In this document: positions 1 through 9,217 of the stretch, one piece after another
How the letters are laid out: each line of letters begins with the position of its first letter
Numbering within the stretch: position 1 is the first letter of the stretch
Assembly: GCF_947500655.1 (NCBI RefSeq)
Contig: NZ_CANMSK010000007.1
Span: 62,001 to 126,000, forward strand
Reading direction: 5' to 3'
Source of the DNA: an uncultured Psychrosphaera sp.
Lineage (GTDB): Bacteria; Pseudomonadota; Gammaproteobacteria; Enterobacterales; Alteromonadaceae
DNA: 64,000 nucleotides
Notes under the pieces: model-generated
Seen by the model: the letters and a program-made list of their open reading frames with translations, nothing else
Told to the model about the DNA's origin: nothing
The model's database searches: none
Position numbers and translations under genes: made by a program

Positions 1-373
1 TATTCTCAGTAATTAAACTTCCAGCTCCAATAATACAATTATCCCCGATAACTGCGCCATTTAATATTGTGGCTCCCATACCAATTAAACTGTTATTACC
101 AACACTACAACCATGCAGCATAACCTTATGGCCAACGGTTACATTGGTGCCTATGTTTATTGGAAAATCATCATCTACGTGGAGTACACACCCATCTTGA
201 ATATTGGTATTGTCGCCTATGTTTATGGCCGCATTATCGGCTCTTAAAACACACTGGAACCAAATACTGACTTGATCACCAAGATTAACCTCACCAATCA
301 CATCTGCGCTATTAGCTATAAAGTAATTTTCAGTTTTAGATTCTGGTTTTTTTCCGTTTATTTGATAAAGCAT
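1..373 (-). CDS. Gamma-carbonic anhydrase-like hexapeptide-repeat protein (partial, C-terminus beyond window)
   Basis: Reading the minus strand from the ATG at 373 gives a protein beginning MLYQINGKKPESK and continuing as imperfect hexapeptide repeats (IGEVNLG, INIGDNTNIQDG, IGTNVTVGHKVMLHG, IGMGATILNGAVIG), the left-handed beta-helix fold. The segments NIQDG, HVDD and GHKVMLHGC match the YrdA/CaiE/gamma-carbonic anhydrase family, where histidines in such turns bind the metal. A good ribosome site (AGGAG) lies about 9 bases upstream of the start. The gene runs off the left edge of the window, so about 124 residues are visible out of roughly 175-180 usual for the family. Enzymatic activity cannot be judged; many family members have no proven carbonic anhydrase activity. 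Confidence 0.85.
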   Translation of the reverse strand, partial: MLYQINGKKPESKTENYFIANSADVIGEVNLGDQVSIWFQCVLRADNAAINIGDNTNIQDGCVLHVDDDFPINIGTNVTVGHKVMLHGCSVGNNSLIGMGATILNGAVIGDNCIIGAGSLITEN

Positions 374-556
374 AAGGGATGATCTCCTGTTGTTAATAAT
401 ATACAGCCCCTCGTAAAATTAGCATAATTTGATACCAATTGTATTAAACGTCTGTCTTGGGTTAATAACTTAACATATACTTAATTTATATTGTTTGTTA
501 TGCGCAATAGCCGTAATTTAAACATAACTACAGATAATAAAAATTTGGAGTATTTA

Positions 557-1201
557 ATGAAGCTGTCGGATTTAAGACGTGAATATTGTCAAGGCGAGTT
601 AAACGAACAAGATGTTGCTGATGATCCCATGACTCAGTTTGACACTTGGTTAAAACAGGCGATAGATGCCAATCTACCAGATCCAACCGCTATGGTTGTT
701 GCAACAGTAGATGAAGAAGGACAACCATCTCAGCGTATTGTTTTGTTAAAAGACAGTAATGAAGATGGGTTTGTTTTTTTTACCAATTTAGGTAGTCGTA
801 AGGCACAAGAATTAAAACATAACAATAAAATATCGTTACACTTCCCTTGGCACACACTTGAAAGACAAGTGATAGTGTATGGTGAAGTTGAGCCGTTAAC
901 GACTAAAGAGAATATGACGTATTTTGTTTCTCGTCCAAAAGAGAGTCAGTTAGCGGCTTGGGCTTCAAAACAGTCTCACCCAATTAGTTCTCGTACCATG
1001 TTGATGGAAACATTTGAGCGGATGAAACATAAATTTAGCCAAGGCGAAATGCCAACGCCGGATTTTTGGGGCGGTTTTAGAGTAAAGCCAGCCAAAGTTG
1101 AGTTTTGGCAAGGTGGGGAGTTTAGATTACACGACCGTATTATGTATAGCCGTAATGAAACTAACAACGCAATTTGGGATAAACAAAGATTAGCGCCATG
1201 A
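557..1201 (+). CDS. pdxH: Pyridoxamine/pyridoxine 5'-phosphate oxidase
   Basis: FMN enzyme that oxidises pyridoxamine or pyridoxine 5'-phosphate to pyridoxal 5'-phosphate in the cytoplasm. The start [15 protein letters not shown] lines up with the E. coli PdxH N-terminus (LRREY) and has a TTGGAG ribosome site 6-7 bases upstream; an in-frame ATG at 491 would add 22 residues with no family counterpart and is rejected. Family signatures seen: the FMN/PLP-binding QRIVLLK and [22 protein letters not shown], and the C-terminal [11 protein letters not shown] and final RLAP. Length 214 aa against 218 in E. coli. Followed directly by an intergenic heptad/octad repeat element. Confidence 0.96.
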   Translation: MKLSDLRREYCQGELNEQDVADDPMTQFDTWLKQAIDANLPDPTAMVVATVDEEGQPSQRIVLLKDSNEDGFVFFTNLGSRKAQELKHNNKISLHFPWHTLERQVIVYGEVEPLTTKENMTYFVSRPKESQLAAWASKQSHPISSRTMLMETFERMKHKFSQGEMPTPDFWGGFRVKPAKVEFWQGGEFRLHDRIMYSRNETNNAIWDKQRLAP

Positions 1202-1203
1202 GT

Positions 1204-1326
1204 TAGAGAAGAAGCTAAGCTCTAAGGAAAAAGCGGCTTGAAGGCTGGAGGGAAAGCGTTCAAATCTTAAAGCCCTAAAGCCTTATCTCCCTTAAGCCTT
1301 CCCGCCTTAAAGCCTTAGGTATTAAT
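1204..1326. repeat. Intergenic inverted-arm repeat element, GGCT/AAGCC type
   Basis: Between pdxH and the TatD-type gene. The left half is purine-rich (CTAAGG, AAGCGGCTTGAAGGCTGGAGGG) and the right half is its approximate reverse complement (CCCTTAAGCCTT, CGCCTTAAAGCCTTAGG), so the transcript could fold into a long imperfect hairpin. The same words (GAAGGCTGG, GCCTTAAA) recur at 36.5, 37.1, 42.1 and 47.7 kb. It starts within a few bases of the pdxH stop, and may act as a terminator or transcript-end structure. No ORF inside. Confidence 0.7.
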
Positions 1327-1345
1327 AAATAATGAGTCAAATTAA

Positions 1346-2104
1346 ATGCATCTGATTGATAGCCACTGTCACCTTGATTTCTCGGAGTTTGAAAGTGATT
1401 TAAGCTCCGTGATAAACAGAGCTAGAATGCAAGGTGTTGAGTCATTTGTTATTCCTGGTGTGAGCAGTAAGCATTGGGATAAACAACTCAAGCTCGCTCA
1501 AGCGTTTGATGATGTATATTGCGGCATTGGTATTCACCCTTGGTTTTTGGATAATGATCCTTTGTCTGACTTAGTGAAACTTGAAAGCTTACTGCATTCG
1601 CAATCTGTTGTGGCTGTTGGTGAATGTGGCTTAGATGCGACCGTCGATAATATGGCATTGCAACAACAAGTATTTATCGCGCAAATAGAGTTAGCAAATC
1701 GTTTTAATAAACCATTAATCGTCCATCACAGAAAAACCCACCATTTAATTCAACAATGTTTTAAACAAGTAAGGCCAGAATATGGCGGGGTTATACATGC
1801 GTTTTCGGGCAATATTAATGATGCTGAAAAATATATCGATTTAGGCTTTAAGCTAGGCATTGGTGGCGGTATCACCTATGAAAGAGCCAGTAAAACACGG
1901 ACAAGTGTTTTAAATGTGGGATTATCCAATATTTTATTGGAAACAGACTCACCAGATATGCCTTTGTTTGGTCAACAAGGTAAGCGCAATGAACCACAGA
2001 ATATTGTTAAGGTTGCAGAAGCGGTTGCTGAGTTATTTTCATGCTCGGTTGAAGAGGTTGGTCAGGTTACTAGCCTAAATACCAAAGCATTATTTGATAT
2101 TTAG
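1346..2104 (+). CDS. TatD-family metal-dependent hydrolase (YjjV-like)
   Basis: 252-aa cytoplasmic TIM-barrel protein of the TatD DNase family. The N-terminal metal motif DSHCHLDF (HxH) is present, with a further GIGIHPWF, VGECGLD (the metal-ligand Glu), the histidine segment PLIVHHRKTHH, HAFSG and the late ETDSPDMP, all in family order. The shape of these motifs and the length fit the YjjV branch rather than TatD itself, but paralogues are hard to separate by eye. Known family members are Mg-dependent deoxyribonucleases or hydrolases of uncertain natural substrate. The start at 1346 has no strong ribosome site; the upstream repeat element occupies most of the leader. Confidence 0.88.
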   Translation: MHLIDSHCHLDFSEFESDLSSVINRARMQGVESFVIPGVSSKHWDKQLKLAQAFDDVYCGIGIHPWFLDNDPLSDLVKLESLLHSQSVVAVGECGLDATVDNMALQQQVFIAQIELANRFNKPLIVHHRKTHHLIQQCFKQVRPEYGGVIHAFSGNINDAEKYIDLGFKLGIGGGITYERASKTRTSVLNVGLSNILLETDSPDMPLFGQQGKRNEPQNIVKVAEAVAELFSCSVEEVGQVTSLNTKALFDI

Positions 2105-2134
2105 GTGTAGGGACTTGGTAGCACAGATTTTGTT

Positions 2135-2737
2135 TTATTCTTTCACAAAGTAAGAATGTGAAGAGAATGGACGTAGACCGATAGTAAATAAATATCCGAT
2201 TAAACCCGCAATACAAGCTAACAAGATAATTTGTTGACTAATTCTATGAATAAACAAATTGCCACTTTGTTGTAAATTTTTCTTTAAAACTGTAATTCGT
2301 ACAAACCCAAGTAAGTCATCGTCGTCATTACGAACTTCCTTAACAAATGGGGTTGGTGATAAAACCTCAATATCTTTATCCCGTTTTGTAATAAAACGTT
2401 CTTTAGTACTAACTGCATTATCACTTTTACTTAATACTAAGCCTTTGTCATCATATATAACCATCTCTAAGATGTAATCAGACTTAAGTGCGGAGTCGGT
2501 TAAATCTTCCAGCGAGCTAATATCATCTTGCGATATATAAGTGCGAGCGCTGTTAGCAGTTTGCAATAATATGTTTTCTGCTAAAACTAGTGAGTTTTCT
2601 TCAAGCATAGCTTTACCTAAACTACTAACATTCAGCCAAAGACTAACAGTAATTATTAATAAAACGAAAGCAGTTACCAATTGTGTAAACTTTCGATTTA
2701 ACGATGATGTTTTAATATAGGTAAGTTTTTTACTCAT
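2135..2737 (-). CDS. ahpA: AhpA/YtjB (Smp)-family membrane protein
   Basis: 200-aa protein with a short basic N-terminus, a first membrane segment (about residues 19-38, LVTAFVLLIITVSLWLNVSS), a periplasmic domain of about 130 residues and a second membrane segment (about 168-187, IILLACIAGLIGYLFTIGL). This two-helix layout with an extracytoplasmic sensor-like domain matches the SMP_2 / YtjB family. The assignment is strengthened by position: it is divergent from serB, as in E. coli and other gammaproteobacteria. Its role is poorly known; in E. coli it is tied to biofilm or redox-related phenotypes only loosely. The two genes share a 139-base divergent promoter region. Confidence 0.8.
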   Translation of the reverse strand: MSKKLTYIKTSSLNRKFTQLVTAFVLLIITVSLWLNVSSLGKAMLEENSLVLAENILLQTANSARTYISQDDISSLEDLTDSALKSDYILEMVIYDDKGLVLSKSDNAVSTKERFITKRDKDIEVLSPTPFVKEVRNDDDDLLGFVRITVLKKNLQQSGNLFIHRISQQIILLACIAGLIGYLFTIGLRPFSSHSYFVKE

Positions 2738-2876
2738 CAGATTCTTATTTATATGAGATAGTTTTAAATATTGCGCATTTCTGGATTAAAAAGCAATGCA
2801 CTTTACTATATTCTATTACCTCATTTCTATATTTGATTAAATAATAGACTAAAAACTAAGTTCGGAATGTAAAAAA

Positions 2877-3965
2877 ATGATTGTCAATGAGTTATCCCAC
2901 ATATTTTCACTATCTGATATTTATTTTCATCAGGTTCAACGGCAATTAAAAAACACCAACTTTTTTAAAATAGAGTGGCAAGCAGAAGATCCTGAAAAAC
3001 AATTAACGAACATTCATGACTGTACTCAAGTGAAGTTTTTAATTAACAACTCTGACGAAAAAACGACTGACTCTAAAATGGCTAATGTAAGCAATAAGCC
3101 AAAAATTGTTTTATTTAATAATGTCACTTGGAAAGTACTTTTTGATTTTATGCAATTTTGCCACGCTAATGTGATCTCTTTAGATTTATGTAAATTAGTT
3201 AAACCAACCGATTCTTTAGATGGAGCAATAAGCTTCAACTTAAATGCAGCAGTTAATAACCAAACCAAGTTGTTATTAAACGAGTGGGCAGAAACTCAGA
3301 ATATAGAATTATGTTATTTAGAAGATGCTCCGACATTAAGTCAGACTGGTTTATTAGTGATGGATATGGACTCAACGGCCATTGAGATTGAATGTATTGA
3401 TGAAATAGCAAAGCTTGCAGGTGTCGGCGAACAAGTATCTGAAGTGACAGCGGCAGCAATGCGTGGTGAATTAGACTTTGCTGAAAGCTTACATGCAAGA
3501 GTGGCGACATTAACTAATGCGCCAGTTTCAATTATTGACCAAGTGGCTGATAACTTACCTTTAATGCCGGGATTAGAAAATTTAGTAACACAACTACAGT
3601 CATTCGGCTGGAAGTTAGTTATCGCATCTGGTGGCTTCACTTATATGACAGATGTATTAAAACGTCAGTTAAATTTAGATGCAACGGTTGCTAATCAGCT
3701 AGAAATGAAAGACGGTAAGTTAACCGGAAAAGTACTTGGCAGAATAGTGGATGCGAATGTAAAAGCTGAAACGGTTGTGTCGTTAGCTAAAGAATACAAT
3801 ATCGAACCATCTCAAACCATTGCAATGGGCGATGGCGCTAATGATTTAGTTATGATGGCAGCAGCTCAATTAGGTGTGGCTTTTCATGCAAAACCTTTAG
3901 TACGCAAGCAAGCCGATGTGAGCGTGAAAAAAGGCGGGTTAGATCAGTTACTGTATTTGTTGTAG
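2877..3965 (+). CDS. serB: Phosphoserine phosphatase
   Basis: Last step of serine synthesis, hydrolysing O-phosphoserine to serine. The C-terminal HAD domain has the nucleophile motif DMDST (Asp163 and Asp165), followed by the substrate-selecting CIDEIA and AAMRGELDF, the SGGF motif and the GDGANDL metal motif, then the FHAKP segment. The N-terminal ~150 residues form the variable ACT-like region seen in gammaproteobacterial SerB. Length of 362 aa is somewhat longer than the E. coli enzyme (322 aa), all of the excess being in the N-terminal part. Start chosen at 2877; the ribosome site is weak (CGGAATG). Confidence 0.95.
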   Translation: MIVNELSHIFSLSDIYFHQVQRQLKNTNFFKIEWQAEDPEKQLTNIHDCTQVKFLINNSDEKTTDSKMANVSNKPKIVLFNNVTWKVLFDFMQFCHANVISLDLCKLVKPTDSLDGAISFNLNAAVNNQTKLLLNEWAETQNIELCYLEDAPTLSQTGLLVMDMDSTAIEIECIDEIAKLAGVGEQVSEVTAAAMRGELDFAESLHARVATLTNAPVSIIDQVADNLPLMPGLENLVTQLQSFGWKLVIASGGFTYMTDVLKRQLNLDATVANQLEMKDGKLTGKVLGRIVDANVKAETVVSLAKEYNIEPSQTIAMGDGANDLVMMAAAQLGVAFHAKPLVRKQADVSVKKGGLDQLLYLL

Positions 3966-4095
3966 CTTTCTTCGCTGTTAATTACATTATTTACTATAAA
4001 AATCACATGAATTTACGCGCAACTTTGCTAGAATGCGCGGCCATATATTAAATTATTAACTTTGTTAAACCTTTGTTAAAAGATCAGGAATATAG

Positions 4096-5475
4096 ATGTT
4101 ACGTATATACAATACATTGAGCCGTCAAAAAGAAGAATTTAAGCCGTTAGTTGCAGGTAAGGTTGGCATGTATGTGTGTGGCATAACTGTGTATGACTTA
4201 TTACATATGGGTCATGGGCGAACGTATGTATCTTTTGATATCATGAACCGATACTTTAAATATTTAGGTTATGACGTTACTTACGTGCGCAATATTACGG
4301 ATGTAGACGACAAAATTATTAAACGTGCACAACAAAATAATGAAACTTTTGAGCAGTTAACTGAACGCACAATTAAGATGATGCATGAAGATTTTGCTGC
4401 ATTAAAAATACTGCCTGTTGATATTGAACCAAAAGTATCAACGCATATGCCAGAGATCATCGATATTATTCAACGCTTAATCGACAAAGAACATGCGTAT
4501 GTTGCCAGCAATGGGGATGTAATGTTTGAAGTATCTTCGTATGCAGATTATGGCAAGTTAGGTAAACAAGATTTATCACAACTAATATCAGGTGCCAGAG
4601 TTGATGTTGACAACGCAAAACGCAGCCCTATGGATTTTGTTTTATGGAAGCTAGCGAAACCAGAAGAACCTAATTGGGACTCACCTTGGGGTAAAGGGCG
4701 TCCAGGTTGGCACATTGAATGTTCAGCTATGAACCATAAACATCTTGGTAGTCATTTTGATATTCACGGCGGTGGTTCAGATTTAACGTTCCCACATCAT
4801 GAAAATGAAATAGCTCAGTCATGTTGTGCATTTGATACACCATACGTTAATTACTGGTTACACACTGGTATGGTGCAAGTTGATAATGAAAAAATGTCAA
4901 AATCATTAGATAACTTTTTCACGGTTAGAGAAGTGTTAAAACAGTATGATGCGGAATCGGTTCGTTACTTCCTTATTAACGGCCATTACCGTAGTCAGTT
5001 AAATTACTCAGACGACAACTTAAAACAAGCAAAAGCTAGCTTGGAGCGTTTATACACTGCATTACGCGATGTCGAACCAAACTTAAATGTTGTGTTAACA
5101 GACTTTGAGCAAGTTGATAAATTTAATACAGCGATGGACGATGACTTTAATACACCAGAAGCTTTATCGGTCATGTTTGAATTGGCCAAAGAACTTAATA
5201 AAGAAAAGTTGTCAGATGTTAACAAAGCCTCTGATATTGCTGGTGTTATGGTTAAACTAGGTGAGGTTTTAGGTATTTTACAAACCCCACCTGAGCAGTT
5301 TTTCCAAAGCGGCCAAGGTGATGAAGTAGAAGAGATAGAACAGTTAATTGCAAAGCGTAACCAAGCTCGTGCAGATAAAGACTGGGCCGCAGCTGATGAA
5401 GCTCGTGATGCGTTAACGGCAATGGGTATTACCTTGGAAGATAGTGAAGGTAAAACGACTTGGCGTAAGATTTAG
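4096..5475 (+). CDS. cysS: Cysteinyl-tRNA synthetase
   Basis: 459-aa class I aminoacyl-tRNA synthetase that charges tRNA-Cys. Seen: the first zinc ligand in CGITVYD, the HIGH-type motif HMGHGRTYV, the WHIECSAM and [13 protein letters not shown] zinc/active-site block, and KMSKS (about residues 267-271). Length equals the family norm (461 in E. coli). The C-terminal anticodon-binding region ends TTWRKI. Ribosome site AGGAATAT precedes the ATG. A perfect palindrome and a strong bidirectional terminator follow the gene. Confidence 0.97.
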   Translation: MLRIYNTLSRQKEEFKPLVAGKVGMYVCGITVYDLLHMGHGRTYVSFDIMNRYFKYLGYDVTYVRNITDVDDKIIKRAQQNNETFEQLTERTIKMMHEDFAALKILPVDIEPKVSTHMPEIIDIIQRLIDKEHAYVASNGDVMFEVSSYADYGKLGKQDLSQLISGARVDVDNAKRSPMDFVLWKLAKPEEPNWDSPWGKGRPGWHIECSAMNHKHLGSHFDIHGGGSDLTFPHHENEIAQSCCAFDTPYVNYWLHTGMVQVDNEKMSKSLDNFFTVREVLKQYDAESVRYFLINGHYRSQLNYSDDNLKQAKASLERLYTALRDVEPNLNVVLTDFEQVDKFNTAMDDDFNTPEALSVMFELAKELNKEKLSDVNKASDIAGVMVKLGEVLGILQTPPEQFFQSGQGDEVEEIEQLIAKRNQARADKDWAAADEARDALTAMGITLEDSEGKTTWRKI

Positions 5476-5496
5476 AACGAGGCGTGAAATCTAACG

Positions 5497-5524
5497 TTTT
5501 ATAATCGACTAGTCGATTATAAAA
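5497..5524. repeat. Perfect 28-bp palindrome downstream of cysS
   Basis: The two 14-base halves (TTTTATAATCGACT and its exact reverse complement) abut with no spacer. It lies 21 bases after the cysS stop and just before the terminator hairpin. As RNA it could form a cruciform-like stem; as DNA it could be a protein or processing site. It is not explained by the terminator that follows. Confidence 0.8.
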
Positions 5525-5530
5525 CCAATA

Positions 5531-5560
5531 AAAAACAGCATCAATTGATGCTGTTTTTTT
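5531..5560. terminator. Bidirectional intrinsic terminator, cysS / Yip1-type gene
   Basis: Inverted repeat AACAGCATCAA / TTGATGCTGTT with no loop bases beyond the centre, preceded by a run of A and followed by a run of T, so it has a U-tract on both strands. It sits between the convergent cysS and the minus-strand membrane-protein gene and can serve both. Confidence 0.9.
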
Positions 5561-5584
5561 ATGGATGAAGCTTGTTGTTAAATG

Positions 5585-6184
5585 CTAATGATTAAAAGCT
5601 GGTGCGTAACCTGAACTCCAAAATATAGCGAATGACGCCATAATACAAACTAGTAAAATTAAACCACAAGTGACAACCGAACTTGAATAAATAAATCCTC
5701 GCTCTTCTGGGATATGCATTAAAATAGGCACTCCAGCGTAAAGTAGGTAGACTGAATAAGCTAAGGCTCCAAATCCAACTAGCATTACAAACCATATTTC
5801 TGGATAAAAAGCGGCTAAACCTGCAGTAAATAATGGTGTTGCTGTATAGGCTGCAAGTTCTAAAGTTTGTGTATACGTAGGCTCAGAACCAAAAGTATGT
5901 GCCATCCAGTGTGCTAAATAACCTAAGATAAATACGCCAGCAATAAGAGCAAAGTACATACCGACTGATAAAATTAACGCGTTATCTACGGATAAAAATA
6001 GACGTTCACCAACGCCAACACTCCAGCCTATAGATGTTAATGAAAAATAAGCACTAATGGCTGGAATAAGTGCGATGATCATTATGTGTGACATAGAATA
6101 TTTAAAACTTTCATGTCGGTTATCAATAGAATGCCACTCTTCTACTGGATGTGCATATAAGCCCCACAGGTGGTTTAATATCAT
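5585..6184 (-). CDS. Yip1-domain inner-membrane protein
   Basis: 199-aa protein with about five hydrophobic segments. N-terminal motif LWGLYAHPVEEWHSI (a Pro-x-x-x-W amphipathic segment) followed by membrane helices with YFALIAGVFILGYLAHWMAH and TYTQTLELAAYTATPLF is the pattern of the bacterial YIP1-family membrane proteins, whose function is unknown. The ATG at 6184 is chosen because AAGGA lies 8 bases before it; an upstream TTG at 6199 overlaps that ribosome site and is unlikely. Single-gene unit, convergent with cysS. Confidence 0.8.
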   Translation of the reverse strand: MILNHLWGLYAHPVEEWHSIDNRHESFKYSMSHIMIIALIPAISAYFSLTSIGWSVGVGERLFLSVDNALILSVGMYFALIAGVFILGYLAHWMAHTFGSEPTYTQTLELAAYTATPLFTAGLAAFYPEIWFVMLVGFGALAYSVYLLYAGVPILMHIPEERGFIYSSSVVTCGLILLVCIMASFAIFWSSGYAPAFNH

Positions 6185-6615
6185 AATTTTTTCCTTCAAC
6201 TGCTAAATGTTCCTGATGAACACATTGTTTATTAACCAAACAATATGCTTATGTTATGACCAATAAATCGGCATACGTCAAGTATTTAGGTGTTTTTTAA
6301 TAAATTAATAGTTTGTTTAAATTAGAAAAAATAATGTTTTTAGAGGGTTATCAATTTATTTTTATAAATAGTGATGCTTGAATGGCTTATCTATTGTAGA
6401 GTATGCCCCTTAACGCTTTCGGATCCCATATATCAATATTGTTTGCACAGTTGCTGCACATTAGACTGTTATTTTGGCTCCCTAGCCATTATGATGGATT
6501 AATGCTTTTAACGTTTAAGTTATGAATATTATTTCGACTAACAGGAACTTTTCTAAAAGTTAACTGCCTATACAGTTTAGGTATATAAAACTATTTTTTT
6601 AACAGGAACAACTAA
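6185..6615. other. Intergenic region of 431 bases, divergent promoters
   Basis: Lies between two divergently transcribed genes, so it must hold both promoters. AT-rich, no ORF of note, no repeat of the families seen elsewhere. The word AACAGGAAC occurs twice (near 6541 and 6601), the second copy being the ribosome site of the downstream lipoprotein gene. I could not pick convincing -35/-10 pairs. Confidence 0.4.
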
Positions 6616-8130
6616 ATGAATTTTAATCGTGGCATTTTTAATAAGATTAAACGCAGATTGCCTCTTATTTTAACAATGAGCATATCGTTAGCCTTAGCAG
6701 GTTGTGATAGTGATTCCGATAACAATACAGGGTATATGCAGTTTTATAACTTGTCAGCCACTGCTCCTGATATTTATTTAAATGTTGATCAAGAAGATGA
6801 TGATGATTTCGATGATATAACTTACTCGGGTGTTGCTTTTACTGGTATTACCGGCCGTTTGGAGTTTGATACGGATTCCTACGATTTGGAATTCTCTTGG
6901 CAGGATGAATATAACAGTAGTGATTTAGAAGTTATTCTTGAACAAGAATTAACGGTAAAGAATGATATTGTTCATTTTATGGTAATGACTGGTGATGTTA
7001 ACTCACCTGAAATAACTACTTACTCACTAGACGTAAGAGATGATGATGAATTAGATGACGACAGCGATGACGAACTGTTTAATATCCGTTTATTGAACAT
7101 GTACGCAGACGACAGTGTTGATCTTTATTATTCAGAATCTGATGAGACTTTTGAAGAAGCTGTTTTAATAAGCCAAGCTGCTTATAAAGAAATGTCAGAA
7201 AATCAAAAATATGAACAAGATGATGTTATTTTTTACGCTACGCTAGCTAATAGCGATGACGTCGTATTTGAATCAACAGATATTTCTTTCTCGTACGCTG
7301 GTGAATACATTATGGTTATTAGAGAAAATACAGGTACTGGTTCATCGCCATTTGTACTTGATGTTGTCTCTACTTCATCTTCAACAGAATATTCAGATGT
7401 AAATTCTGAATCTGAATATCGTGTATATAACGGTATCGTTGAAAATGCTTTGTTATCAGTCGATACTGATTATACAGACAGTTTAGATTTTTATATTGAT
7501 GAATCATTAGTTTTTAGTGGGCTTTTATTTGGTGAGTATAGTGACATCATTAATACAAGTTCTGGTGATTTTGGTATGACCCTAAAAACTCCATCAGGTG
7601 ATCAAATTGGAGATAATAATAATTATTTACTTTCATTAACTGAAAATACGAGTTCAACTATATTTTTCTATCTTTTAGAAGAAGCTGTGGATGAAGATAA
7701 TGACGGTGATGTTGATGAAAATAATGATGGTGATGTTGATGGATACGAATATACTATTAATTCATTGGTGGTTGAAAATAGTCAAAGTGAAAGCATTTAT
7801 AGTCATGAAGTTAAAGTTATTAACTTAATTGATGAAGATGAGATTGCTGATAATTTTGATTACATTCAAGTTTATTTTGTAAAAAGTGATGAAACTATTG
7901 AAAATGCAGACCAATCTATAGGTGCCGTTTTTGCTACTCCTAGTTCAATCACGTTATTAAATAATACTTATAACGTAAAAGTTATAGGTGCTCAAGGGTC
8001 TAGTGATATACTTATGTCATCACAAACGTTAACACTTGATGAAGACAGTAAATCTAAATATTTAATTTTAGAGAAAGATGATTCTACTGTAACTGGTTAT
8101 AAAATGACGTTTACAAACCAAGTTGACTAA
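6616..8130 (+). CDS. Acidic repeat lipoprotein with DUF4397-like modules
   Basis: 504-aa predicted lipoprotein. Signal peptide with lipobox LALAGC, modified Cys30. Asp at +2 would retain it in the inner membrane under the E. coli sorting rule, which may not hold here. The mature part looks like four related modules beginning near residues 40 (YMQFYNLSATAPDIYL), 155 (FNIRLLNMYADDSVDLYY), 267 (EYRVYNGIVENALLSVD) and 397 (HEVKVINLIDEDEI), each a beta-rich unit resembling the DUF4397 pattern. Residues 359-376 contain a tandem DNDGDVDE/NNDGDVDG, calcium-loop-like, encoded by a 24-bp tandem duplication near 7690-7740. Very rich in Asp/Glu. Ribosome site ACAGGAAC 8 bases upstream. Function unknown; monocistronic with its own terminator. 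Confidence 0.72.
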   Translation: MNFNRGIFNKIKRRLPLILTMSISLALAGCDSDSDNNTGYMQFYNLSATAPDIYLNVDQEDDDDFDDITYSGVAFTGITGRLEFDTDSYDLEFSWQDEYNSSDLEVILEQELTVKNDIVHFMVMTGDVNSPEITTYSLDVRDDDELDDDSDDELFNIRLLNMYADDSVDLYYSESDETFEEAVLISQAAYKEMSENQKYEQDDVIFYATLANSDDVVFESTDISFSYAGEYIMVIRENTGTGSSPFVLDVVSTSSSTEYSDVNSESEYRVYNGIVENALLSVDTDYTDSLDFYIDESLVFSGLLFGEYSDIINTSSGDFGMTLKTPSGDQIGDNNNYLLSLTENTSSTIFFYLLEEAVDEDNDGDVDENNDGDVDGYEYTINSLVVENSQSESIYSHEVKVINLIDEDEIADNFDYIQVYFVKSDETIENADQSIGAVFATPSSITLLNNTYNVKVIGAQGSSDILMSSQTLTLDEDSKSKYLILEKDDSTVTGYKMTFTNQVD

Positions 8131-8175
8131 GTTTAGTATTTGAATGAAATTTACAGCTAAATAAATTGTAAGAAT

Positions 8176-8206
8176 AAAACGGTCTCATTTTAGAGACCGT
8201 TTTTTT
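8176..8206 (+). terminator. Intrinsic terminator of the acidic lipoprotein gene
   Basis: Stem AACGGTCTC / GAGACCGTT (8178-8186 with 8193-8201) followed by a run of seven T. About 45 bases after the stop codon. Confidence 0.92.
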
Positions 8207-8337
8207 ATGCTCTTTTTTCAGATATGCTCTACTTGTTTTACACTGTGCGGTTACCAAGGTGATTATATATGGTAAAATCAGCCTACTTTTTATTTATAAC
8301 TGCTAATTTATCTAGCTAAGCCTATAATAATTCCGTT

Positions 8338-9096
8338 ATGCCAATCCAAAAATTGTTAGAACCAATCTCAAATTTTTTAAAATGTGAAACTCCCAATCAG
8401 TGGATCGCAGAAGCCATTAACAAAGATAATTTACCCGTTTTATTAATTGACCACTTAGTCTGTGAATTAAAAGCGGCACAGTCGGCTATGTTTTTGATAC
8501 GTAAATACGCAGTGGATAAAGAGAGCGGAGATGCTTTGCTTGGTTGGTTAAAGCCCTTCGAACAGTTTATTTATTGTAAAGAAGGGACTTGGCAAGAATT
8601 AGCAAATAAAAATAAGTTATCAAAATCGATAATTCCAAAATCTAATTCACCTTATGGACAAGAACTAATAGATAAAATGGTGTTGTTGATCAAAGAAGAG
8701 TTACATCATTTTTATCAGGTGTTAGAAATGATGAATGAATATGAAATTGAATATAAACATATAACGCCAGGGAGATACGCTAAAGGAATGCTTAGGCATG
8801 TTAAAACCCATGAGCCTGAAACCTTAATTGATAAGCTTATTTGTGGAGCATATATAGAAGCTCGTTCTTGTGAACGATTTGCCAAGCTAGCACCTCTGGT
8901 AGATAAAAAGCTCGGTGAGTTTTACCTTTCACTATTACGTTCAGAGGCTAGGCATTATCAAGATTATTTAACCTTGGCTGAAGATATTGCCGGTACTGAT
9001 ATAACAGAACGTATTGATTATTTTGGTGATGTTGAAGCTGAGTTGATTTTAGCGTTAGATGATGACTTTAAGTTCCATAGTGGTATGCCCAAATAA
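8338..9096 (+). CDS. miaE: tRNA-(ms2io6A)-hydroxylase
   Basis: Non-haem diiron enzyme that hydroxylates the isopentenyl group of ms2i6A at position 37 of tRNAs. The four-helix diiron ligands are visible in order: VCELKAAQ (Glu), KEELHHFYQVL (Glu and ExxH), YIEARSCERF (Glu/ExxxE) and RSEARHYQDYL (ExxH). Length 252 aa agrees with the MiaE family. The start at 8338 has a poor ribosome site, but the next in-frame ATG would remove conserved helix 1, so 8338 is kept. Stands alone between a terminator and a convergent orphan gene. Confidence 0.93.
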   Translation: MPIQKLLEPISNFLKCETPNQWIAEAINKDNLPVLLIDHLVCELKAAQSAMFLIRKYAVDKESGDALLGWLKPFEQFIYCKEGTWQELANKNKLSKSIIPKSNSPYGQELIDKMVLLIKEELHHFYQVLEMMNEYEIEYKHITPGRYAKGMLRHVKTHEPETLIDKLICGAYIEARSCERFAKLAPLVDKKLGEFYLSLLRSEARHYQDYLTLAEDIAGTDITERIDYFGDVEAELILALDDDFKFHSGMPK

Positions 9097-9217
9097 AGAC
9101 TCAGAGGTTGTAATCAATCCGGGAATAAATATTCTGTGGTTGTATTGCTATCAATGGTTTTTAAATAACCCGACACGAGATAAGCATGAGTAATACTATT
9201 AGTGTAAACAGGAAAAC

